A DNA stretch of 38,988 nucleotides from Clostridia bacterium (lineage in GTDB: Bacteria; Bacillota; Clostridia; Christensenellales; Aristaeellaceae), in contig JAFZOG010000144.1 of the NCBI GenBank assembly GCA_017550745.1, positions 1 through 38,988 of the forward strand. The letters are read 5' to 3'. Every line of letters starts with the position of its first letter. Position 1 is the first letter of the stretch. The notes beneath the pieces were generated by a model. The model searched no databases and was not told the origin of the DNA. It saw only the letters and a list, made by a program, of their open reading frames with translations. Positions 1-6,305 of this stretch are shown here, piece by piece. The translations under genes were made by a program, and so were the position numbers.

Positions 1-13
1 TCTGTGCTATAAT

Positions 14-71
14 TCCTTTCGGTATAGTTTGTCATCAACCTAATTATACCAAAATAACGGAAATCTCCCAA
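14..71 (-). promoter_or_regulatory. Minus-strand promoter and RBS for a gene left of the window
   Basis: On the minus strand a -35 TTGGGA (66-71) and a -10 TATAAT (43-48) are separated by exactly 17 bases. A Shine-Dalgarno-like GAAAGGA follows at 14-20, so a start codon is expected just left of base 1. The arrangement, with a terminator-like hairpin overlapping the -35, resembles the 5' end of an insertion-sequence transposase, but no coding sequence is visible and that is only a guess. Confidence 0.45.
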
Positions 72-102
72 GTACTTTCCCTTGAGAGATTTCTGTTTTT
101 TT
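60..102 (+). terminator. Rho-independent terminator-like hairpin
   Basis: An 8-bp perfect stem, GAAATCTC (60-67) with GAGATTTC (86-93), is followed by a T run at 96-102 on the plus strand. It would stop plus-strand transcription arriving from the left, and its left arm overlaps the -35 of the minus-strand promoter. Confidence 0.6.
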
Positions 103-103
103 C

Positions 104-380
104 GTTGGGGTTTGAAGTGCTTTTTTTTCACAGCCCCTTTTTTTGCCTATATGCTGAAAAACCGGTTCTATTTGTCATGTTTTTGGCCGGGGCATGAGAT
201 ATGATAATGATGGGATTGTATGTAGATTGCAATTCCCCATATTCCAGTTTTTGCGGTGGAAACGCAATGACATGCCAGTTGAATGAATCCACATAGAAAT
301 GGAGGAAGGGAACATTATGAAAAGCAACATCATCATCATTGTATATGGAGGGCGGAATTGTGACTTTCAAGGTTTTCAGG
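104..380. other. Intergenic stretch with no recognisable gene
   Basis: Short open frames here on both strands show no domain, no convincing ribosome binding site and no recognisable product. Some T-rich tracts (121-128, 137-143) are present. I see no RNA gene or repeat. Confidence 0.5.
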
Positions 381-566
381 ATGAGGAATTCAAAATCAGC
401 GCATGCGCTCCGGTTTTGCTTTTACATGCTGACGGCGGTTTTGCTCGCCGCCCAGAGCGGAAGCTATGCGCTGGCGGAATAAATCGCGGAGGGATCGAAA
501 GCGGACGAGATTCACATTTCGGTCGATCTTGAAGGGCAAACCGAAGGCTATTCTGCGGTGCTGTAA
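381..566 (+). pseudogene. Remnant of a secreted sensor (probable two-component-propeller N terminus) with in-frame stop
   Basis: From ATG 381 the frame encodes a 33-residue signal-peptide-like segment: positive start, hydrophobic core FYMLTAVLLAAQ, then SYALAE. It is interrupted by TAA at 480-482. The same frame continues past the stop for 27 codons, including EIHISVDLEGQTEGYSAVL, to a second stop at 564-566. From memory, this 'EGQTEG(Y/F)SAVL' segment precedes the first beta-propeller blade in large secreted or membrane ligand-binding sensor proteins of Clostridia. All propeller and output parts are absent. The intact HD-GYP gene begins 34 bases later, so a deletion probably joined the sensor's front to the HD-GYP upstream region. 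The reading-frame facts are seen directly; the family assignment is moderate. Confidence 0.45.
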
Positions 567-599
567 GCAAGGTTACGATCCAAGAGAAAGGGTGAATGG

Positions 600-3014
600 G
601 TGATTTCAATGGAGATAATGAAATCGATACAACCCGATATCATGCTGGCATTGAGCGCCATATGCGGCGTGCTGGCCTTGCTTGTCTACATGACAAATAC
701 CATGTCCCAAAAGCGAAAACTGGCGCTGATGCTGTTGGAGATCAGCGCCATGCTGCTGATGATTTTCGATCGCAGTGCCTATATTTACAGGGGCGACACG
801 AGCGAGCTGGGCTGGTGGATGGTACGAATCTGCAATTTCGCTGTGTTTTTCCTGTCGCTCGTCGTGATTGACGCCTTCAACCTGTACCTGATCGATCTGA
901 ATATCCATGAGGGCGGGCTTGACGCCGCGCCGCGGCGTTTGAAGGCCGCGAGAATCGTGGCATTCACCGGGATGGCCATGCTCGTCGTCTCCCAGTTTAC
1001 CGACTTCTACTATACCTTTGACGAGATGAACCGCTATCAGCGCGCGCCGGGATTCATCGTCTGCTATTTATTCCCCATGACGATTCTGATCCTGCAGTTG
1101 TCCGTCATCGTGCAGTATCGCAAACGCCTGAACCGTGGCATCCAAATTCCGCTGCTGCTGTTCACGGGCCTGTGCATCATTGCTCCTGTGCTTCAGGTGT
1201 TCCTCTACGGCATTTCGTTGACCAACATGACGATCGCCGCCATGACGGTGCTGCTGTACATATTCGCGCTGAAGGATATGGCCAGGGAAGTGGAGCAGGC
1301 ACGTCAGCATGAGATCGAATATTACAAGGAAAAACAGAAGACTGAACACACTCTGTTTGAACAGACTGCCGAGGCGCTGGCATCAGCCATCGACGCCAAG
1401 GATGCCTATACCCACGGCCATTCGATCCGCGTCGCCATGTATTCCGCTCAGATCGCCCGGGAAGCTGGCAAATCAGAGGAGGAATGCGATAAGGTCTATT
1501 TCGCCGCGCTGCTGCATGACGTGGGCAAGATCGGCATCCATGACGCCATCATCAACAAGGACGGCAAGCTGACCGATGAAGAATTCGCCCAGATCAAAAT
1601 GCATCCCGTCTACGGCAATCAGATCCTTTCCACGATTTACCGGCTGCCTTATCTCAGCATCGGCGCGCACCACCATCACGAGCGCTACGACGGGCGGGGC
1701 TACCCGGATAAGCTGAAAGGCGAGGACATCCCGGAAATCGCGCGCATCATTGCCGTGGCCGATTCCTACGACGCCATGACCTCCAAGCGCAGCTACCGCG
1801 ACCCGATTCCCCAGCAGAAGGTGCGCGAGGAGATTTTGAAAGGCATGGGGTCGCAGTTTGATCCCCAGTATGCCAAGATCATGCTGCACATGATCGACAT
1901 GGACCTCGAATACGGTATGCGCGAGCGCCAGGAAGAGGGCGATGACGCCTTCATCACCCGCATCAAATGCGAAACACTCTACAACGATTGTTCGACGGGT
2001 ATCTCAATCACCGACCATACGGTACGTATTCGCTGCTACAGCCGACCCGACGACGGCTTCCCCGAGGCTGAAAGCATCCCGACGATTCTGCTGTTCGATT
2101 CGCTGGACGCCCGCGTGCATATGGAGGAGGCCAAGCGCAAGGAACTGCTGTATTTTGAATACGCGCGGCTGCGCTTTGACGGCAAGACGAGCCAAGAAGG
2201 CGCACGAAAGCTGGAGACCCGGATAAAGCACTGTGAAGCTCCGTCGGAAAAACCTGTGAATACGCGCTTCACCAGTTACTCCATCGAAGCCGTGCGTATG
2301 GAGGATCATGTGCGCATCAATATCTCGGACGGAGAAAAGTCGGTGGAAACCATTGTCGCGCTTCCTGACAGCGCCCGCTTTTCCTACATTTCGCTCACCG
2401 GCGAGCACTGCATGATCAGCAATATCCATGTGGATCAGGAGGATTTCCCCATAGAGAAGGATGCCATTCCGCGCATCACCGAGGAGATCAGCTACATTCG
2501 CGGCTGCCCACAGGGCGACGTTCCGAATGTTCAGGTGAACCGCTGGCGTTCGTCTTCCACGGAGGGCATGAAGCTCACCGGGAATATGAGGCTTACCTTC
2601 CACAGCCAGAGCCTGCCCACGGCCCGGCTGGTATGGCATTGCCCATACGTAAGCCTCTATACCTCGAAGGACGGCAAGGTAAATGGGGAAGGCTATCGGG
2701 AGTTCCTCTTGCTGCGCCTGGACGGCGAAAGCTGGGATTCCGACACCCACGCCCAAAATGAGGCCATGATAGAGCACACGCACCGGTTCCCGGGTTGGAA
2801 CGCATGGAAGGACGCGAACAAGCAGGGGATCGACTGGGAAGTCCTGATCCGGCAGGATGGCAACCGCGTCGAAATGGAGACCGAAACCCTCGGAATTTCG
2901 ATTCTCAACAAGACAACGATCATGGACGAGGTCGATGACCTGTACGTCGCGCTTACCGGCGACCAGTGCGCGCTGACGGATATCCATGCCATAACGCTTA
3001 CAAGTACAAAGTGA
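600..3014 (+). CDS. Membrane HD-GYP domain phosphodiesterase with duplicated C-terminal beta domain
   Basis: An 804-residue protein. Residues ~10-225 contain about seven hydrophobic segments forming a membrane sensor module, followed by a short charged helix (225-255). The HD-GYP domain spans ~255-425: THGHSIRV (~265), the metal-binding LLHDVGKIG (~303) and HHHHERYDGRGYP (~357-369), with all signature residues present. HD-GYP proteins hydrolyse cyclic di-GMP or related dinucleotides, so a signalling role at the membrane is expected. Residues ~430-804 are a beta-rich region that looks internally duplicated: LTGEHCMISNIHV near 598 matches LTGDQCALTDIHA near 784, and RFDGK/RLDGE blocks precede each. 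I chose GTG 600 because AAAGGGTG lies just upstream; ATG 609 is an alternative. It stands alone, downstream of a sensor remnant that may once have been its partner. Confidence 0.85.
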   Translation: MISMEIMKSIQPDIMLALSAICGVLALLVYMTNTMSQKRKLALMLLEISAMLLMIFDRSAYIYRGDTSELGWWMVRICNFAVFFLSLVVIDAFNLYLIDLNIHEGGLDAAPRRLKAARIVAFTGMAMLVVSQFTDFYYTFDEMNRYQRAPGFIVCYLFPMTILILQLSVIVQYRKRLNRGIQIPLLLFTGLCIIAPVLQVFLYGISLTNMTIAAMTVLLYIFALKDMAREVEQARQHEIEYYKEKQKTEHTLFEQTAEALASAIDAKDAYTHGHSIRVAMYSAQIAREAGKSEEECDKVYFAALLHDVGKIGIHDAIINKDGKLTDEEFAQIKMHPVYGNQILSTIYRLPYLSIGAHHHHERYDGRGYPDKLKGEDIPEIARIIAVADSYDAMTSKRSYRDPIPQQKVREEILKGMGSQFDPQYAKIMLHMIDMDLEYGMRERQEEGDDAFITRIKCETLYNDCSTGISITDHTVRIRCYSRPDDGFPEAESIPTILLFDSLDARVHMEEAKRKELLYFEYARLRFDGKTSQEGARKLETRIKHCEAPSEKPVNTRFTSYSIEAVRMEDHVRINISDGEKSVETIVALPDSARFSYISLTGEHCMISNIHVDQEDFPIEKDAIPRITEEISYIRGCPQGDVPNVQVNRWRSSSTEGMKLTGNMRLTFHSQSLPTARLVWHCPYVSLYTSKDGKVNGEGYREFLLLRLDGESWDSDTHAQNEAMIEHTHRFPGWNAWKDANKQGIDWEVLIRQDGNRVEMETETLGISILNKTTIMDEVDDLYVALTGDQCALTDIHAITLTSTK

Positions 3015-3017
3015 CAA

Positions 3018-3347
3018 GGCGGCAGGGCGACATCACCTGCTTTGAAGAAAGCGGGCACGGAGCGGATAGCATCATGCTAACCACCCGCGCCCGTTTCAAC
3101 TTCTGCTGGAATCTGCAAATTATCTGTTCAGTATTTTGTATTGGTGCAGATGGAACAAATACCATATGTAGTATGTTTTTCAACAACTCTTAATCGCCGG
3201 AGATATTCAGTCAATCTGCGATCATCTGAAAATGTCTCAAGGCATCTTCTATGGCCTTTTCTTTTTCCGGCGGGCATTTTGGAACACGGTTGCCCTCTGT
3301 CTTTGGCTTGTTGTAACAATCCCGTTCAATGATTCCATGCTTGGCTT
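3018..3347. other. Intergenic decay zone, with an unassigned minus-strand coding-like tail
   Basis: Bases 3018-3210 hold nothing I recognise. On the minus strand, from about 3370 down to a TGA at 3211, one frame reads coherently (KHGIIERDCYNKPK, then PPEKEKAIEDALRHFQMI) and looks like the C-terminal end of a real protein with a charged amphipathic helix. It joins, in a different frame, the end of the solute-binding fragment at about 3350-3370. I cannot name the family. Confidence 0.3.
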
Positions 3348-4035
3348 TCACTTGGGCGATATGCAGTCGGCTTCTCCCTTTCCCACTGCGGCGAGGCTGG
3401 CCTCGGTGTCCGTAAAGTACACCCGGTTCCATTGGGGGAAATGATCATTCAGGAAGGTTTCATAGTCAGGATTCCCCTCGTTGACCGCGACCGTTACTTC
3501 ACCCTGTGGGGAGAATTCGCGCTGTGCGGACTGGCGAACCACCGCAACCATGCCCGTCTGCATCAACGGGATCGTCAGCGACAAATGGAGCTCTTCGCCG
3601 TCATAGTCGGAGACATTCGTGGGAAACAGGCAATCGACTTCTCCGCTCATCAGCATGTCCAGCGAGTCTGTGGGAGAGCTGACAGGTACCGCCGTAAATT
3701 CGATCTCCGCGTTTTCTGTGCTGTGGGAGGCCAACTCCAGAAAGTCCTTCAGCGCACCGGTCAATTCCCCGGTGTCAGGGTCCTGTGCACAGAATGCGAG
3801 GTAATTGTCCCGGTAGCCCACGCGGATCGGCCCGTGCTCTGCAAGCCAGCTCAGCTCACTCTGGCTGAGGAACAGCTCCGATCCGGAATAGCCGATGTAC
3901 TTGCTGTAAAGTTCCTTAACATAATAGAAGTTGTTTTCCTGGATCCTGCTCATTGCAAAATCCAGCTCCGACAAAAGCTCCGGCCGGGTCTTGCTCACCG
4001 CGAAGAAAAAGTCGGACGAGCCGATCTTGCATAAC
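3348..4035 (-). pseudogene. Fragment of a periplasmic solute-binding sensor domain (SBP_bac_3-like)
   Basis: The minus-strand frame carries a coherent run from about 4035 to 3350. It has an end of one binding domain (SSDFFFAVSKTRPELLSELD, then a helix through YYVKELYSKYIGYSG), a linker, and most of a second domain starting ELSWLAEHGPIRVGYRDN and continuing through AFCAQDPDTGELTGALKD and GEVDCLFPTNVSDYDGE. This tandem arrangement is typical of extracytoplasmic sensor regions of clostridial GGDEF or histidine-kinase proteins. It stops at TGA 3348 just after GKGEADC, where family members continue for another ~50 residues and then a membrane helix and output domain. Upstream of ~4035 the frame stays open but loses family character and lacks a signal peptide. 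Both ends are therefore missing, and it is a remnant rather than a working receptor. Confidence 0.6.
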
Positions 4036-4262
4036 TTGCTGGCAACTTGCAGAGAAAGAATCCCTGAGGTACTGTAACCTAAAAAATCGTTGAAAAATAA
4101 GGATTGCTGCAAAGCTTTGCAATCAATCCTAACTTGCCGGTAACTTGCTGAAGCAGAAAGTTTCAAGGCACAAAACTGATAGAATCTATCTCGTCACTCG
4201 ATTTCAAAGTTTCTGACTTATGAAAAATAACCCTTGACAAGTATTCTATTCTCAGTTTAAGC

Positions 4263-4327
4263 AGTGAAGTGAAAAAGTAGCTTCCAGAGTGGGGGCAGGG
4301 AATTGGAAGTTACTTTTGCACTTCACT
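4263..4327. repeat. Long inverted repeat forming a 23-bp hairpin
   Basis: The left arm (4263-4285, AGTGAAGTG then AAAAAGTA then GCTTCC) pairs with the right arm (4305-4327, GGAAG, TTACTTTTG, CACTTCACT). There is one A/G mismatch and one G/T wobble, around a 19-base G-rich loop. No T run follows the right arm immediately, so it is not a standard terminator. It could be the end of a lost mobile element, a structured small RNA, or a processing signal. Confidence 0.6.
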
Positions 4328-4353
4328 CCGCCAATTTTTCTCTATCGGAGGGA

Positions 4354-4382
4354 TTGACAATCGCCTGCTTCAATGATATACT
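4354..4382 (+). promoter_or_regulatory. Sigma-A promoter of the tRNA-Ser pair
   Basis: TTGACA (4354-4359) and TATACT (4377-4382) are separated by 17 bases. The tRNA-Ser(UGA) gene begins 38 bases after the -10, as expected for a tRNA precursor with a short leader. Confidence 0.8.
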
Positions 4383-4419
4383 GTTTCAGTACTTCCGGAG
4401 GCTGTCTGAGGCAGTGCGT

Positions 4420-4508
4420 GGAGGGATGGCCGAGCGGTTGATGGCGCTGGTCTTGAAAACCAGTGATGCTGAAAGGCACCGGGGGTTCGAATCCCTCTCT
4501 CTCCGCCA
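4420..4508 (+). tRNA. tRNA-Ser (anticodon UGA)
   Basis: The 7-bp acceptor stem GGAGGGA pairs with TCTCTCC near the 3' end and CCA is encoded at 4506-4508. The anticodon arm is CTGGT-CT-TGA-AA-ACCAG, giving anticodon UGA. A long variable arm typical of serine tRNAs and a GGTTCGAATCC T-arm are visible. Confidence 0.95.
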
Positions 4509-4542
4509 TTTTCTTCACATTCGGAGTATGTTGCAGGCTCAT

Positions 4543-4634
4543 GGAGAAGTACCCAAGTGGCCGAAGGGGCTCCCCTGCTAAGGGAGTAGTACGAGTGAAT
4601 CGTAGCGAGAGTTCAAATCTCTCCTTCTCCGCCA
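4543..4634 (+). tRNA. tRNA-Ser (anticodon GCU)
   Basis: The acceptor stem GGAGAAG pairs with CTTCTCC and CCA is encoded at the end. The anticodon arm CTCCC-CT-GCT-AA-GGGAG gives GCU. The long variable arm and the AGTTCAAATCT T-arm are clear. It lies 34 bases after tRNA-Ser(UGA) and is probably co-transcribed. A phage-type integrase tail follows its 3' end, so it was likely an integration target. Confidence 0.95.
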
Positions 4635-4635
4635 A

Positions 4636-4672
4636 TGAAACCCTTGATTTACAAGGGTTTCTTTGTTTTTTT
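4636..4672 (+). terminator. Terminator after the tRNA-Ser pair
   Basis: GAAACCCTTG pairs with CAAGGGTTTC around an ATTTA loop, followed by TTTGTTTTTTT on the plus strand. This is a classical Rho-independent terminator. Confidence 0.85.
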
Positions 4673-4695
4673 GCCACCAGAATGCCACCACCAGC

Positions 4696-4867
4696 TCAAA
4701 GTGAGGCGATGAATGATTCCATTTTTGATACGCAGTCTTGCTGCATAGTCATAGAGACATGCACATATTTATCCATCGTAAAGGCTACCGTTGCATGTCC
4801 CAGATTGTTGGAAACCGTCTTCACGTCCACACCGTTTTGAAAGCAACCGATTGAGGCAAATAATAAT
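4696..4867 (-). pseudogene. C-terminal remnant of a tyrosine recombinase (phage/ICE integrase)
   Basis: On the minus strand, NGVDVKTVSNNLGHATVAF followed by TMDKYVHVSMTMQQD is the end of a tyrosine recombinase. It includes the LGH histidine motif and the nucleophile Tyr in DKYVHV, and ends at TGA 4696. The upstream frame (a poly-Leu stretch) is unrelated, so more than 80% of the enzyme, including the first catalytic Arg, is gone. It points toward the 3' end of tRNA-Ser(GCU) 61 bases away, the usual layout for an element integrated at a tRNA. The rest of the element is absent. Confidence 0.7.
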
Positions 4868-4979
4868 AAAAGTAAAATAGCCACAGCGCAACCGTTTTTT
4901 ACGCTCCATATGTACAAACAGCGCCAAAGGCAAAAAACAGCGACGTTCATGGCCTCCGTTTCTCCCTGGATTTTTCCAT

Positions 4980-5032
4980 AAAAAGGCCCGCCCTACCCGG
5001 GTTTCAGCCGGATGGGGCGGGAGAGGGGCGTT
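4980..5032 (-). terminator. Minus-strand Rho-independent terminator
   Basis: Read on the minus strand, CCCGCCCC and GGGCGGG flank an inner CCGG-containing loop and are followed by CCTTTTTA. It would end a minus-strand transcript coming from the Pro/Gln/Asn repeat frame that stops at 5077. Confidence 0.65.
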
Positions 5033-5076
5033 TACAAATCACTCGATGGGAAAAGAGGATCAGATCACAGCATCAA

Positions 5077-5310
5077 TCAGGATTCCGGTCGAAGGGAGTT
5101 GTTTTGCCCGTTCTGATCCGGAGGGGTCTTTTGTCCGTTCTGTCCATTCTGATTGGGGGGTGTCACCTGGCCGTTCATGCTGTTTTGGGCAGGCGGCATC
5201 ATTTGTCCGCTCTGAGCGGAAGGAGCCGTCTGATTATTCTGTCCGTTTTGATCGGGAGGAGTCAATTGCCCGGTCATGCCGTTCTGTCCGGAAGGGGTCA
5301 TCTGTGCGTT
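5077..5310 (-). pseudogene. Low-complexity Pro/Gln/Asn/Gly repeat remnant
   Basis: About 75 residues on the minus strand consist of degenerate 11-13 residue units such as QLTPPDQNGQNNQ, MMPPAQNSMNG, QVTPPNQNGQNG and QKTPPDQNGQNN, ending LRPES at TGA 5077. A terminator follows on the same strand, which suggests the end of a genuine gene. Upstream the frame runs into the promoter and body of tRNA-Leu, so its original beginning is missing. Such repeats occur as flexible C-terminal tails of secreted proteins. No start codon with a good ribosome binding site precedes it, so expression is doubtful. Confidence 0.4.
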
Positions 5311-5357
5311 GCTCTTTTTGTATAACGGAATTTTACCGAAAAATACTGACAAACAGG

Positions 5358-5385
5358 TTGACAAATCCCCTTTTTCTGTTATAAT
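5358..5385 (+). promoter_or_regulatory. Promoter of tRNA-Leu
   Basis: A perfect TTGACA (5358-5363) and a perfect TATAAT (5380-5385) with a 16-base spacer, 27 bases ahead of the mature tRNA start. Confidence 0.85.
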
Positions 5386-5411
5386 GTTATTCGTTGCCAA
5401 GCGGCAGGTAC

Positions 5412-5493
5412 GCGGTCGTGGCGGAATTGGCATACGCGCACGTTTGAGGGGCGTGTTCTTAACCGAGTACGGGTTCAAGTCCCGTCGACCGCA
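5412..5493 (+). tRNA. tRNA-Leu (anticodon GAG)
   Basis: The acceptor stem GCGGTCG pairs with CGACCGC and discriminator A is at 5493. The anticodon arm CACGT-TTGAGGG-GCGTG gives anticodon GAG. A leucine-type variable arm and the GGGTTCAAGTCCC T-arm are present. CCA is not encoded, unlike in the two serine tRNAs. Confidence 0.95.
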
Positions 5494-5501
5494 CTGCAGG
5501 G

Positions 5502-5534
5502 GCCTTGAAAACAGGATGTTTTCAGGGCTTTTTC
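5502..5534 (+). terminator. Terminator after tRNA-Leu
   Basis: GCCTTGAAAAC (5502-5512) pairs with GTTTTCAGGGC (5518-5528), with one wobble, and is followed by TTTTTCTT. Confidence 0.8.
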
Positions 5535-5955
5535 TTATGCCCGCTGCCAAAGCAGCATGTTGTTTTCAAACAGGCTGTTCATCCTGCCGGTGTCCTTCAG
5601 CCACGCAAGATAGGACCGGACAGTGCTGCCGACCAGGACATACTGCTCAAAAGTCATTTCCAGCGCGTATTCATCAAACAGCTTTTTGAGGATAGACTCA
5701 AAGCAGAGCGGACGGCTGCATAGATTGAGAATCTCTTCAGCGATTTCCATGACCCTGCCGATGTTGTACTGGGCAAGATCGGCAATCTCCTCGGAAGCGG
5801 CCGCATGGGCGGGCACAAACATCTTAGCCTGCAGGGTCTTGACCATTTCAAGCGTTTTCAGATATGCGGCTATATCGTAGATAAACCCGATCCGGTACTT
5901 ATCCAGCGTTTCCCGGCTGGACAGGCAGTCCGCCAGATAGCTTAATGGCATCATC
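5535..5955 (-). pseudogene. C-terminal half of an MBL-fold hydrolase, N-terminal metal site missing
   Basis: About 139 residues from the tandem ATGs at 5950-5955 to 5535. LADCLSSRETLDKYRIGFIY, the loop FVPAHAAASEE with the last metal-ligand His, and a helical C-terminal domain ending in a winged-helix-like tail match the second half of metallo-beta-lactamase-fold hydrolases of ~280 residues. The first half, with the HxHxDH motif that binds both catalytic metals, is absent, so hydrolase activity is not expected. A GGGAGG ribosome binding site sits before the ATG pair, and a strong promoter with palindromic boxes lies upstream, so the fragment may still be transcribed and translated. I infer that a deletion fused a foreign promoter to the gene's 3' half. 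A repurposed helical-domain protein is a less likely alternative. Confidence 0.6.
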
Positions 5956-5999
5956 CTGCCGCCTCCCATCCGATAGAATACTCACGGTCATCTGCAACC

Positions 6000-6057
6000 G
6001 TTAGTTTAAACTAACCATTGTATTTCATATTATAGTTAGTTATTTCTAATATGTCAA
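6000..6057 (-). promoter_or_regulatory. Strong minus-strand promoter with two palindromic operator-like boxes
   Basis: On the minus strand a perfect TTGACA (6052-6057) and a perfect TATAAT (6029-6034) are 17 bases apart. The spacer contains TTAGAAATAACTAA (6036-6049). Just downstream of the -10 lies a perfect 16-base palindrome, GTTAGTTTAAACTAAC (6000-6015). The two boxes share TTAG(N6)CTAA. Spacing and sequence resemble sites of DtxR/IdeR/MntR-type metal repressors; that identification is inference. Confidence 0.65.
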
Positions 6058-6133
6058 GCTTTTTTTCTTTGCGCCTTTCACTTTCCGCTTCATGCGGTTA
6101 TGTCCTTTGATTTCAAACGGAAAATAAAAGTAT

Positions 6134-6162
6134 TTGCTTTTTTGGCCTACTTCATGTATAAT
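6134..6162 (+). promoter_or_regulatory. Promoter of the tricarboxylate operon
   Basis: TTGCTT (6134-6139) and TATAAT (6157-6162) are separated by 17 bases. This leaves an untranslated leader of roughly 135 bases before the first gene at 6306. I see no riboswitch fold or clear operator in the leader. Confidence 0.65.
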
Positions 6163-6305
6163 AAGATTGATAAAAAAATAGAAGTGCCGTTTTCCTTTCG
6201 CAATGAAATCCTGTACAGTTCATTCTTTCAATCTTAAAGCGGCCCGCGCGCTTGCATGGTCAAGGCCCGGCAGCTTAAGAAATACATTTTTCAGGAGGAA
6301 ATCCC

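Larger units (their letters stand above)
4036..4419. other. Gene-free region upstream of tRNA-Ser with a long hairpin and the tRNA promoter
   Basis: There is no protein gene here. It contains a lone TTGACA (4234-4239) without a convincing -10, the 23-bp imperfect hairpin at 4263-4327, and the tRNA-Ser promoter at 4354-4382, each listed separately. Confidence 0.5.

Noticed and set aside
2004-3017. A 337-codon minus-strand open frame opposite the HD-GYP C-terminal region
   Set aside because: No signal, motif or ribosome binding site; the sense frame continues a coherent protein with internal repeats.
4234-4262. Promoter from TTGACA at 4234
   Set aside because: At the proper spacing only TTAAGC is found, so there is no credible -10.
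5077-5310. CRISPR array or tandem DNA repeat
   Set aside because: Units are unequal and degenerate, with no constant repeat/spacer pattern; it reads as protein-level low complexity. I saw no CRISPR array elsewhere in the window.
6163-6305. Riboswitch or T-box in the tctC leader
   Set aside because: No conserved aptamer core, T-box sequence or terminator/antiterminator pair could be seen in the ~135-base leader.
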